Below are positions 26,431 to 34,923 of a DNA stretch of 53,886 nt, piece after piece. The notes beneath the pieces are model-generated. The model was not told the origin of the DNA. It saw only the letters and a program-made list of their open reading frames with translations, and did no database searches. A program made the position numbers and the translations under genes. Origin of the DNA: Desulfatiglans sp. (GTDB lineage Bacteria > Desulfobacterota > DSM-4660 > Desulfatiglandales > HGW-15); assembly GCA_012513605.1 (NCBI GenBank), contig JAAZBV010000032.1, positions 1 to 53,886 on the forward strand. The letters are read 5' to 3'. Numbering within the stretch: the stretch's first letter is position 1; every line of letters begins with the position of its first letter.

Positions 26431-27804
26431 TCATTGCTCCTGCTTGATAAGTTCGAGCTTCAGGGTTACATTGTCCTTTATCCAGTGAGGGTCCCACCAC
26501 TCAATCGGGTTCACAAAGACACCGTGAACAATCACGCTGAAATGGAGGTGGTCACCTCCTGCGAGCCCAGTCTGGCCTGAAACACCTAAGATGTCTCCCC
26601 TCTTTACACTGTCGCCCACCTTTACATCAATGCTGTCCAGATGCCCGTATAATGATGCAATGCCCTGCCCGTGATCCAGTATAACAGTAAGCCCGTAAAT
26701 GCCATTTCTTTCTGCAAAAACAACTGTCCCGCTGTTAGCTGCCTCGATAGGGGAATTGGCCAATGATGCCAGGTCTATCCCCATATGGAACTGCTCATCT
26801 ATTATTTCACCATTATATAAATAGCTTCTGTGATCTGCAAATTTTGCCGTTTCAGCCGCATTTTTCATCCTGAGCCAGACATCATCCCACAGCTTCAGGG
26901 CGCTCGTATTTTTTACCGCCTCATATATGGTATTATTGTCCTTTACTCTTAATTCTCTATTTATCTTCAAATAATTATCCTTGTCACTCAATGCAGGGTC
27001 AAGGCCGTAGTAATCAAAATATGGCAGGACTTTCTTGAAGAAACTATCACTAATGTTCAGTTTATCGCTTCTGAATTTTTTAGAAATGATTTTATAATAG
27101 AAGGTGGCCCGTGCAGTATTGCCTGCCCTGTCTTTTGCCCATAGATAGATTTCAGGGTCAGTTCCAATGTCAAAGGGAAGGGCAAAATAAGCAAGGGATA
27201 TGCCGTCCTTTGCCTCTGCCTCGGCAGGAAAGCCCTTAAAGAAGAGCTTATTGACATAAACACCGCTCTCAATGGTATCGGAAGAGGTCTTGTATATTAC
27301 CAGGCCTGTACCGCCGATATTTACATTGTGCATCCTGCTGACCGCCCTGACTGCGGGTGGGATTGAATCTATTATCATGGAATGTTTAATGACATTCATG
27401 TTGCCATCACCGCCATTCCTTCTGCTGTAATCCCACACCTGTATGATAAGATCGAGCCTGCCCTGGGCAAGCCTGAGCTGACCCGGATCAATTTCAAATG
27501 TCTTGCCAAACTGTCTGGTACCGTATTTATTCATCAGCCCTTCAAAAGGGAACCTCATCTCAAGAAGAACAACTTCGCTGCTGCCCTGGCTGTAGGAGAT
27601 CTTTAGTGCCCTGATACCTCTTTTGGTGTCCTCTATATCCACCTGAAAGGCCTGTTTCTGGGAAAGGTATTGTGGAAGGGGGCTCACTTTAACAAAGGGT
27701 TGTTCCCCTTCAAATATTACTGTAAAGAGCCATGAAAAGAGAATGATAATCAATATAAGGGGTATTAATGTCAGGTAATATACTATTTTTTTATTTCTGG
27801 TCAT
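26431..27804 (-). CDS. M23-family metallopeptidase, membrane anchored
   Basis: A 457-residue protein with one N-terminal membrane segment (about 9-29), a beta-rich periplasmic region (about 35-330) and a C-terminal M23/LytM domain. The zinc site is visible: HMGIDL (HxxxD) and HLHFSV (HxH), with a further His in LYGHLDSI. These enzymes cut peptidoglycan cross-links or, when inactive, activate amidases; here all ligands are present, so activity is likely. Located in the periplasm, anchored to the inner membrane. It is transcribed alone. Confidence 0.9.
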   Translation of the reverse strand: MTRNKKIVYYLTLIPLILIIILFSWLFTVIFEGEQPFVKVSPLPQYLSQKQAFQVDIEDTKRGIRALKISYSQGSSEVVLLEMRFPFEGLMNKYGTRQFGKTFEIDPGQLRLAQGRLDLIIQVWDYSRRNGGDGNMNVIKHSMIIDSIPPAVRAVSRMHNVNIGGTGLVIYKTSSDTIESGVYVNKLFFKGFPAEAEAKDGISLAYFALPFDIGTDPEIYLWAKDRAGNTARATFYYKIISKKFRSDKLNISDSFFKKVLPYFDYYGLDPALSDKDNYLKINRELRVKDNNTIYEAVKNTSALKLWDDVWLRMKNAAETAKFADHRSYLYNGEIIDEQFHMGIDLASLANSPIEAANSGTVVFAERNGIYGLTVILDHGQGIASLYGHLDSIDVKVGDSVKRGDILGVSGQTGLAGGDHLHFSVIVHGVFVNPIEWWDPHWIKDNVTLKLELIKQEQ

Positions 27805-28118
27805 ATTGCCTTTTTATTATGAATTATGTTTATTGTTCAATCAACTTGACTGGAAACCAGTAAGTTCCTGCTGATATTTTATGTAACAATGAATAGAAAA
27901 ATAATTGGTAATGTGCCTCATAACTGTTTTTATCCATCAATAGGGGGCATTAATCGCAGATTTTCTTAATAATGTCAATTCAGTTCCATTTTAACCTCAG
28001 ATAGTTGATATCTGTCAGCCTCAAAATATTATTATATCAATATTTTTAATTGACAAGGCTCTATTATCTGGTAGGAAATAGCACAAAAATTCAGGACAAT
28101 CGGAGGCTTTATAAATAG
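27805..28118. other. Intergenic region without recognised gene
   Basis: AT-rich DNA between divergent genes. The only candidate signal is TTGACA at 28050-28055 with a weak TAGGAA 16 bases downstream, which could serve the DUF1015 gene. Nothing else is visible. Confidence 0.5.
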
Positions 28119-29468
28119 ATGGCGACAATAGCTCCCTTCAGAGGTTTGACATACAATTTTAAAAAGATCATGAACCTGGCAGATATCATCACCCCGCCCT
28201 ATGATATTATTTCCGAAAAGGAGCAGGAGGAATACTACAATACCCATCCGAATAATATTATCAGGCTGGAGCTGGGTAAAAAAAAGGCGGGCGATAATGA
28301 TAGTGATAACAGGTATACCAGGGCCGCAGCTTACCTGAAAGAGTGGGAGAAAGATGAGATTATCACCAGGGCAAAGCAGGATACCATTTATCTCACATCC
28401 CATTCCTATGACCCTGGCGATGGCTCAGGCACAAAGGTCAGGTGGGGATTTATGTCTCTGGTTAAGATAGAAGAAGAGGGGTCTGGCGTAATACTCCCGC
28501 ACGAAAAGACCTTTTCCGCGCATAAGGATGACAGGCTGAAACTATTAAAGGCATGCTCTACGCAGTTGAGCCAGGTCTTCGGGCTTTATGATGATGCAGG
28601 GAGCGGTATCCTTAATACCTTAAGGAAATTTACAGCGAACACCCCTGATGTCTTATTTACATTCACAGACGGCACAGGGCATAAAATGTGGTGCATCACC
28701 GATGCTGAGGTCATATCAAAGGTAAAAGAGCTCATGGACAATAAGCCGATATTTATCGCAGACGGCCATCACAGGTATGAAACCTCCAGGAATTTTCGCA
28801 ACCATATGCGAGAAAAACATGGGGCAGGCGCGGATAAACCCTATGAATATGTCATGATGTACCTTACAGATATGGGAGAGGATGGGCTGACCATACTTCC
28901 ATCACACCGCCTTATAAAGATGGACAGGCCCTTTGACCCGGCCCTCTTTCCTGAAAAGGCGGCGCCCTTTTTCAATATTGAAAGGCTTAACGCAGAGAGA
29001 GCAGACGAACTGGAATTTGCCATAAAGCTTAAAAATGCACTGGCCCAAAGTGGACTTCAAACTCCCTCCTTTATCTTTTACTCTAAAAAAGAGCGGGATT
29101 TCTATCTCATGGGTTTGAAAAAGGGGGCAGCGGATGAACTGTTAAATGACCTTCACCCCTCACTTACAAGGCTTGATGTAATTATCCTGTCAAGGCTTAT
29201 CCTCGAGAAGGTGATGGAGTTTACCAAAGCTGATATGGATAATGACAGCCTGTTTCACTATGACAGTAATATTTCATCCACATTATCTTCTGTTGACTCA
29301 GGAGAATATGATATTGCCTTTCTTATCAACCCGACAAAGATAGGGCAGGTACAGGAGATCGCCAGCGCCTCACAGGTAATGCCCAGAAAATCCACCTATT
29401 TTTATCCAAAGGTGCTGACAGGCATGGTTCTGAACAAGATAGACCCTGATGACAGAATCTGCATCTAA
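28119..29468 (+). CDS. DUF1015-family protein
   Basis: A 449-residue cytosolic protein. The N-terminus MATIAPFRGLTYN, then TPPYDIIS, the FIADGHHRYETSRNF block and the HPSLTRLDV...LL segment are hallmarks of DUF1015. The family is common in anaerobes and often neighbours amino acid or phosphoserine-related genes, but its reaction is not established. The last 20 bases overlap the methyltransferase gene downstream, so the two are co-transcribed. Start ATG has CGGAGG about 12 bases upstream. Confidence 0.88.
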   Translation: MATIAPFRGLTYNFKKIMNLADIITPPYDIISEKEQEEYYNTHPNNIIRLELGKKKAGDNDSDNRYTRAAAYLKEWEKDEIITRAKQDTIYLTSHSYDPGDGSGTKVRWGFMSLVKIEEEGSGVILPHEKTFSAHKDDRLKLLKACSTQLSQVFGLYDDAGSGILNTLRKFTANTPDVLFTFTDGTGHKMWCITDAEVISKVKELMDNKPIFIADGHHRYETSRNFRNHMREKHGAGADKPYEYVMMYLTDMGEDGLTILPSHRLIKMDRPFDPALFPEKAAPFFNIERLNAERADELEFAIKLKNALAQSGLQTPSFIFYSKKERDFYLMGLKKGAADELLNDLHPSLTRLDVIILSRLILEKVMEFTKADMDNDSLFHYDSNISSTLSSVDSGEYDIAFLINPTKIGQVQEIASASQVMPRKSTYFYPKVLTGMVLNKIDPDDRICI

Positions 29469-30177
29469 TGAAATAGGGCCTCTCCCCGGTGAAACTATTG
29501 ACCCTTTCATGGAGGGGAGGCTGAGGATTATCCAGTCAAAAAAGGGGTACAGGTTTTCTATTGATGCCCTACTGCTTGCCGATTTTGTTACAATAAAAAA
29601 AAATGACATAGTGGCTGATCTCGGCACAGGGTGCGGTGTGATACCTCTTTCCCTCCTTGCAGCAAAACCTGCAAAACATATCTATTGCATTGAAATACAG
29701 CAGGAGCTTGCATTTCAGGCCATGCGCAATGCAAAACTCAATAACCTTGAAAACAGAATGAGCGTCATTATGGGGGATATAAAAAACCCTTCGCTTCCCG
29801 CATCATCTGTTAATGTTGTTGTGTGCAACCCGCCATACAGGCGTAAGGAGAGCGGCAGGATAAACCCGGATCAGCAGAGGGCCATTGCGAGGCATGAGAT
29901 ATATGCCTCCCTCGATGATATTATCAAGGCAGCAAGGTTTTTGCTTACAACAAAGGGCAGGCTATCCATTATTTACCCTGCCGAGAGGATGACATACCTT
30001 ATAGAAAAGGTGAAGGCAGCAGGGTTTGAGCCGAAAAAAATCAGGATCATTTATCCTGACATAGATGCAAATGCAAAGCTTGTACTCATGGAGGCATGGC
30101 TGAACGGCAATAGCGGTCTTACGATTTTGCCTCCCCTTTTTGGCCAGGGGGCATATTCTATAGAGGGCCAGGCCTGA
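29449..30177 (+). CDS. TrmN6-like tRNA1(Val) adenine-N6 methyltransferase
   Basis: A class I methyltransferase of 242 residues. SAM motif I is DLGTGCGVIPL and the adenine-N6 motif is NPPY (CNPPYRRKESGR). The preceding QSKKGYRFSIDALLLADF is characteristic of the TrmN6/YfiC group, which makes m6A37 in tRNA1(Val) in E. coli. The start overlaps the DUF1015 stop by 20 bases. The 3' end overlaps the convergent DUF721 gene by another 20 bases. Confidence 0.87.
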   Translation: MTESASNEIGPLPGETIDPFMEGRLRIIQSKKGYRFSIDALLLADFVTIKKNDIVADLGTGCGVIPLSLLAAKPAKHIYCIEIQQELAFQAMRNAKLNNLENRMSVIMGDIKNPSLPASSVNVVVCNPPYRRKESGRINPDQQRAIARHEIYASLDDIIKAARFLLTTKGRLSIIYPAERMTYLIEKVKAAGFEPKKIRIIYPDIDANAKLVLMEAWLNGNSGLTILPPLFGQGAYSIEGQA

Positions 30178-30466
30178 AGATAATTTTATCGACTGCCTTT
30201 CTGCCCAGCCTCTGGTTTAATTTTTCTTTTATGGTCTCAGATACATATTCAAGTTCCTGAAGCCATACTGATTCCGGGACATGAACAATTAGTTTATTCT
30301 TTTTGATTTTAACCGGGCTTGCATGTTCAGCAATAGCCGGGCCGACAACCTCATCCCATACCTCCCATATCTCAGAGTCAGCAGTGAACCGAGGGTTTGC
30401 GCCGGATAATACCCCTTGTAAAATATCCTTTAAGGAGCTCATGGATTCTTTTTTTTCTTCAGCCAT
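30158..30466 (-). CDS. DUF721 / DciA-like protein
   Basis: A 102-residue protein with the DUF721 core: a helix (SLKDILQGVL), WEVWDEVVGPAIAEHASP, then strands KKNKLIVHVPESVWLQEL and a terminal helix NQRLG. DciA is the ancestral loader of the replicative helicase; small DUF721 proteins lacking extra domains may or may not have this role. It ends inside the 3' end of the convergent methyltransferase gene. Confidence 0.82.
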   Translation of the reverse strand: MAEEKKESMSSLKDILQGVLSGANPRFTADSEIWEVWDEVVGPAIAEHASPVKIKKNKLIVHVPESVWLQELEYVSETIKEKLNQRLGRKAVDKIIFRPGPL

Positions 30467-30574
30467 TTTTATAGGTCATATCCTGATATCATTATTATGG
30501 TGATATTATTCTGGAATAATAATAATTCAAGACATTTTTGTCTTTGACCAAAAACCTTATTTCCCCATTACTCC

Positions 30575-30603
30575 TTGACTAAAACTATCCCTGCCGCTAA
30601 AAT
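30575..30603 (+). promoter_or_regulatory. Sigma70-like promoter for hflKC
   Basis: TTGACT (30575-30580), exactly 17 bases, TAAAAT (30598-30603). It lies 38 bases before the hflK ATG, giving a short leader with a GAGGGAAA ribosome site. The best promoter match in the window. Confidence 0.6.
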
Positions 30604-30640
30604 GCCTCCAAACTAACAAATAAAAAAACAGAGGGAAATT

Positions 30641-31687
30641 ATGGCATGGGATTGGGAAAAGCTGCAGCAGCAAAAAAAGTCCAGGCAGGGCGGGCCTCCG
30701 CCACAGGTGGATGAGGTAATTGAAAAATTTAAAAATATGAATGTGAAGTTCCCGGGTGCATGGGTAATCATACTGATTTTTATTGTTGTAATTCTTGCCT
30801 TTAATATGATCTACAAGATTGACCCTGATGAGGTAGGGATTATCCAACGTTTCGGAGAATATACACGAACAACTATGCCCGGGCCTCATATTAAATGGCC
30901 TTCTGGAATAGAAACGCTTACAAAGGTGCCTGTGCGCCAGGTTCAGACAGAGGAATTTGGTGTGCCGGTATCAACCGGATCAAGGGCAAGATATACATCT
31001 GGATCCTCATATATTCTGGAATCTCTGATGCTGACAGGTGACCTCAATGTTGCGATCGTGCCCTGGGTTGTACAGTATAATATCAAAGACCCATATAACT
31101 ATCTCTTCAAGGTACGAGATGTAAAAACCACCCTGAGAGATCTCGCAGAGGCATCCATGAGGCTTGTTGTCGGTGACAGGAGCATTACCGAGGTAATAAA
31201 CAAGAGGGGTGAAATTGCTGATCAGGCCAAATTAGTGCTTCAGGCTGAGCTTGATGAAGCGGTAACCGGTATAAATGTAACCACTATTGAAATGCAGAGG
31301 ACAACAGTCCCTGAGCCTGTCCAGCCCTCATGGAACGAGGTCAATCAATCCCAGCAGGAAAAGGAGAGGATGATCTATGAGGCAAGGGAACAATACAATA
31401 AGATGATCCCCCAGGCAAAAGGTCAGGCAGAAAAAACAATTCGTGAAGCGGAAGGCTATGCCCTTGACCGTGTAAACAGGGCTAAGGGCGATGCAACGAG
31501 GTTTATTGCTCTATATGAAGAATACTCAAAGGCAAAGGATGTTACCAAGAGGAGGCTCTATCTTGAGGCATTGAAGGATGTCTTTCCTAAGCTGGGTAAT
31601 AAATACATACTGGATGCACAGCAGAAAAACATGCTCCCGCTTTTGAACCTTGAAAAGGGAGCTTCCCAGGCAGGAGGTGACAAGTGA
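30641..31687 (+). CDS. hflK: SPFH-domain protein HflK
   Basis: A 348-residue membrane protein. A hydrophilic Gln/Pro-rich N-terminus precedes one membrane segment (about 41-60), then an SPFH/prohibitin domain (DPDEVGIIQRFGEYTRTTMPG) and a long coiled coil (REQYNKMIPQAKGQAEKTI). HflK forms, with HflC, a large inner membrane cage facing the periplasm that surrounds the FtsH protease and modulates it. The stop overlaps the hflC GTG start. Confidence 0.93.
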   Translation: MAWDWEKLQQQKKSRQGGPPPQVDEVIEKFKNMNVKFPGAWVIILIFIVVILAFNMIYKIDPDEVGIIQRFGEYTRTTMPGPHIKWPSGIETLTKVPVRQVQTEEFGVPVSTGSRARYTSGSSYILESLMLTGDLNVAIVPWVVQYNIKDPYNYLFKVRDVKTTLRDLAEASMRLVVGDRSITEVINKRGEIADQAKLVLQAELDEAVTGINVTTIEMQRTTVPEPVQPSWNEVNQSQQEKERMIYEAREQYNKMIPQAKGQAEKTIREAEGYALDRVNRAKGDATRFIALYEEYSKAKDVTKRRLYLEALKDVFPKLGNKYILDAQQKNMLPLLNLEKGASQAGGDK

Positions 31688-32622
31688 AAACAGGCCCTTT
31701 TATAATCGTAATAATTATTTTATTTATAATCGGCTACAATTCTTTTTACGTGGTTGATGAAACAGAACAGGTGGTTATCACACAGTTTGGAAAGCCGATA
31801 GGCGAATCCATCAGGGAACCTGGCCTGAAATTCAAGATCCCATATTATACTGCAAATGTATTCCCGAAAAATCTCCTTGCGTGGGACGCTGACCCTGGCC
31901 AGATACCAACCCTTGACAAGACCTTTATCTGGGTTGACCCATTTGCCCGCTGGAAAATAGTTGATCCGCTTAAATACTTTCAGACACTCAACTATGAAAC
32001 TATAGCAATCGCCAGACTAAATAACATAATAAACTCTACTGTCCGAAACGCAATAACCTCCAATTCGCTGCTTGAAGCAGTCAGAAACACTGACCGCAAA
32101 CTGGAGATGGATGAAATGGATGCGAGTTTAACCGGAGAACAGGCCAATGTTAATATCGGCACTGTCAAAACAGGCAGGGAGGAAATAGAAAAAAGGATAC
32201 TCAATGAGGCGCAGCCAAAGCTTACAGAGTTTGGGATAGAGCTTGTTGATGTAAAGATAAAAAGAATCAATTATGAGGAGGGTGTCCAGGAGTCTGTCTT
32301 CGGAAGGATGATCGCAGAAAGAAAACAGATTGCGGAAAAATTCAGGTCTGAAGGGCAGGGCGAGGCGAGAAAGATTGAGGGCGACAGGGAAAAGGAGATG
32401 AAGAGGATCACATCAGAGGCATATAAAACCGCTGAAGAGATTAAGGGCAAGGCAGATGCTGAGGCTACGCAGATCTATGCACAGGCATTTGGAAAAGACC
32501 CGGAATTTTACTCCTTTGTGCAAACCCTTGATATATACAAACAGAGCATTGGTAAAGACAGTTCACTCATACTCTCAACAGACTCGGAGTTCCTGAAATA
32601 CTTCAAGGGGTTTAAAGATTAG
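31684..32622 (+). CDS. hflC: SPFH-domain protein HflC
   Basis: A 312-residue partner of HflK with an N-terminal membrane segment (about 5-22), the SPFH domain (VVDETEQVVITQFGKP), and a coiled coil ending in the family block AEATQIYAQAFGKDPEFYSF. It begins with GTG overlapping the hflK stop by four bases, with GGAGG upstream, so both subunits are made together. A strong terminator follows. No ftsH is nearby. Confidence 0.93.
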   Translation: MKTGPFIIVIIILFIIGYNSFYVVDETEQVVITQFGKPIGESIREPGLKFKIPYYTANVFPKNLLAWDADPGQIPTLDKTFIWVDPFARWKIVDPLKYFQTLNYETIAIARLNNIINSTVRNAITSNSLLEAVRNTDRKLEMDEMDASLTGEQANVNIGTVKTGREEIEKRILNEAQPKLTEFGIELVDVKIKRINYEEGVQESVFGRMIAERKQIAEKFRSEGQGEARKIEGDREKEMKRITSEAYKTAEEIKGKADAEATQIYAQAFGKDPEFYSFVQTLDIYKQSIGKDSSLILSTDSEFLKYFKGFKD

Positions 32623-32660
32623 TAACCCTTTCAGGTAAGAAGCCTGTAAGATGGCACATG

Positions 32661-32702
32661 AACGCACGGCAGATTTTCAGTTATCTTCCGTGCGTTTTTT
32701 TT
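32661..32702 (+). terminator. Intrinsic terminator after hflC
   Basis: A 9-base stem AACGCACGG/CCGTGCGTT with an 18-base loop is followed by eight T. Confidence 0.85.
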
Positions 32703-32812
32703 ATCCTGTTCGGGAAAATCCTTAAATTTATTCAGCCAGGTGTTTATCTTGACGATGCTATTGAGGTCTATTTCAAGTTTTTCAATGGCCTGTCCTGATG
32801 TGCATACCCAGG

Positions 32813-34279
32813 TTAATCTTTTACGTTTCCTTTATATAATATGCTGTGAACCTTTGGGAAACTTTCACGGCTGACAAGTGTCAGTAACACATCCCCCTCT
32901 TCAAGTGTCGTATCTCCACGAGGGGTGATGTAAGTATCATTCCGGGCGATCAATGTGATAAGACTGTCTTTTGGAAACCCCAGTTCAAATATCGGTTTAT
33001 TAATCGCTTTTGATCCAAAAGGGACAATTATTTCTTCAAGCTGCATATTCAGCATGCTGGAACTTTCAAAATCAATCGGATGGGAACGTTTACGGACCAA
33101 AGGTGCATCTACCTTCAGCAGGCGTGCAAAATACGGGATGGTTGTACCCTGTAATAATACTGAGGTTATAACGATAAAAAAAACCAAATTAAAGATGAAA
33201 TGATCATTATCAAACCCGGCCTGAAGCGGAAAGGTAGCCAAAACTATGGGAACTGATCCACGGAGGCCGACCCATGAGATCAATGCTTTTTCTTTTAGAT
33301 CAAATCGTGAAAAGCTGAGCCCTATTAATACGCTGACAGGGCGGGCAACAAATATTAAGAAGAAAGAAATCAATAAGCCCGCCCCTGTTACAGGAATAAG
33401 CTGCTTTGGAAAAACGAGGAGCCCCAAAGTCAGGAACAGAACGATCTGCATGAGCCATGACACCCCGTCGTGAAAGCGGATGGAGCTTTTTTTATGAGCA
33501 AACTCAAGCTCTCCCTGCATTATACCGGCTATGTAAACCGCTAGAAATCCGCTGCCTCCAAGCACTGCGGTCACTCCATATGTCAATAATACCCAGCCTA
33601 AGCTCAGGACAGGATATAAACCTTCATAATCCAGCTTTATACGGTTTACAATCAGGATAAACAGTCTGCTCATAGCATAACCGAACAAGAGCCCGATTAT
33701 CATTTGCTGGAAAAAGAGGGGAACCAATAACCACATCGACTGACCGGGATGCTTGAGCAATTCAATAAGCCCGATGGTGAGAAAGACCGCCATGGGGTCA
33801 TTGCTGCCTGATTCAAGCTCTAATAGTGGTCTTAGCGGCTCCTTTAATCCCACATTTTTTGAGCGAAGAATGGCAAAAACCGCGGCTGCATCCGTTGAAG
33901 AGACGATTGATCCGATTAAAAGACCTTTCAACCACGTAACACCCAGAGCGTATTTCACGCATGCTCCGGTGATAAGAGCGGTTATTAAGACGCCCAGGGT
34001 AGACAACACAAGCGCAGGTTTCAGAACTGTCTTCACCGACTGAATATCTGTGTCCAATCCACCTGCGAACAAGATGTAGGCCAGAGCAATTGTCCCCAGC
34101 GCTTGACTCATCCATGCGTTATCGAAATAAATACCACCAGGACCATCAGAACCTGCCAACATTCCAATCCCTAGAAATAATAAAAGGACAGGCACCCCTA
34201 ACCACTCAGAGATTTTACTCAGACTAACACCGGCGACAAGAAAAATCGCCGTTATAATCATGATTAGATTGATGGACAT
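32813..34279 (-). CDS. CPA1-type cation/proton antiporter (NhaP2/CvrA-like)
   Basis: A 488-residue inner membrane protein. About 12 membrane segments occupy residues 5-390, with the family motif STDAAAVFAILR (ion-binding aspartates) and ELESGSNDPMAVFLT (carboxylates of the transport site), and a C-terminal cytosolic TrkA_C-like domain (about 405-480, EEIIVPFGSKAINKPIFELGFP). Such transporters exchange K+ or Na+ for protons; the TrkA_C domain suggests K+/H+ exchange. Standalone gene. Confidence 0.88.
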   Translation of the reverse strand: MSINLIMIITAIFLVAGVSLSKISEWLGVPVLLLFLGIGMLAGSDGPGGIYFDNAWMSQALGTIALAYILFAGGLDTDIQSVKTVLKPALVLSTLGVLITALITGACVKYALGVTWLKGLLIGSIVSSTDAAAVFAILRSKNVGLKEPLRPLLELESGSNDPMAVFLTIGLIELLKHPGQSMWLLVPLFFQQMIIGLLFGYAMSRLFILIVNRIKLDYEGLYPVLSLGWVLLTYGVTAVLGGSGFLAVYIAGIMQGELEFAHKKSSIRFHDGVSWLMQIVLFLTLGLLVFPKQLIPVTGAGLLISFFLIFVARPVSVLIGLSFSRFDLKEKALISWVGLRGSVPIVLATFPLQAGFDNDHFIFNLVFFIVITSVLLQGTTIPYFARLLKVDAPLVRKRSHPIDFESSSMLNMQLEEIIVPFGSKAINKPIFELGFPKDSLITLIARNDTYITPRGDTTLEEGDVLLTLVSRESFPKVHSILYKGNVKD

Positions 34280-34902
34280 ATATATTCTAGATTCCTTATT
34301 AAACCATCTGAAATTATTAAGAGAGACAGTGGCAACAGGGGCTGTCTTTGCGATTAGAAATATCTTGTTCTATTTTTACTCCTCTCCAAGATCAATAAAA
34401 TGATTACATTTTTTGGTAGCAAAAAGTATCTCAATTTATCATCAAATATCAATCATCGTCAATGACTTCTATCGTTTAGATCATTCATATAGGTAAATTG
34501 TCTCAAATTCTCACTGTCAGTGTGATAACGTTTGCTTTGAGTTCTACGATTAACTTTGTTATTGATCCCTTATTTATTGAAAATAACTTGGCAGGCTCAA
34601 CCAAGTTCCATATCTGTCCATAATAATGTGCTATCATCGCCTAAAACCATTGCAAGGTTATAGGGAAATCCTGATACCAATCTGGGGCACATCATCATTG
34701 AGAAAGGTCTGAATAAAAATTATTTGCGATAGCGTGTTTCCATTATCAGAAACGACAAGCTATGAAAGAGGGAACCCTCCTCTTAGCGGGGGTTACCGAT
34801 ATTGGGATAAAAGAAATAATTCAAGAAAGAAAACACCATTATTGATTTAGAAAATCAATACTATTATATTTTGGATAAGAGTGAGTTTTTCATCTTTTCA
34901 TT
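34280..34902. other. Intergenic region without recognised gene
   Basis: About 620 AT-rich bases between the divergent antiporter and esterase genes. I find no open frame with start and ribosome site, no clear repeat and no confident promoter. An imperfect hairpin around 34771-34796 (GAACCCTC...GGGGGTT) is the only structure noticed. Confidence 0.5.
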
Positions 34903-34923
34903 TTGAAGTTTTTTAAGGCTCAT

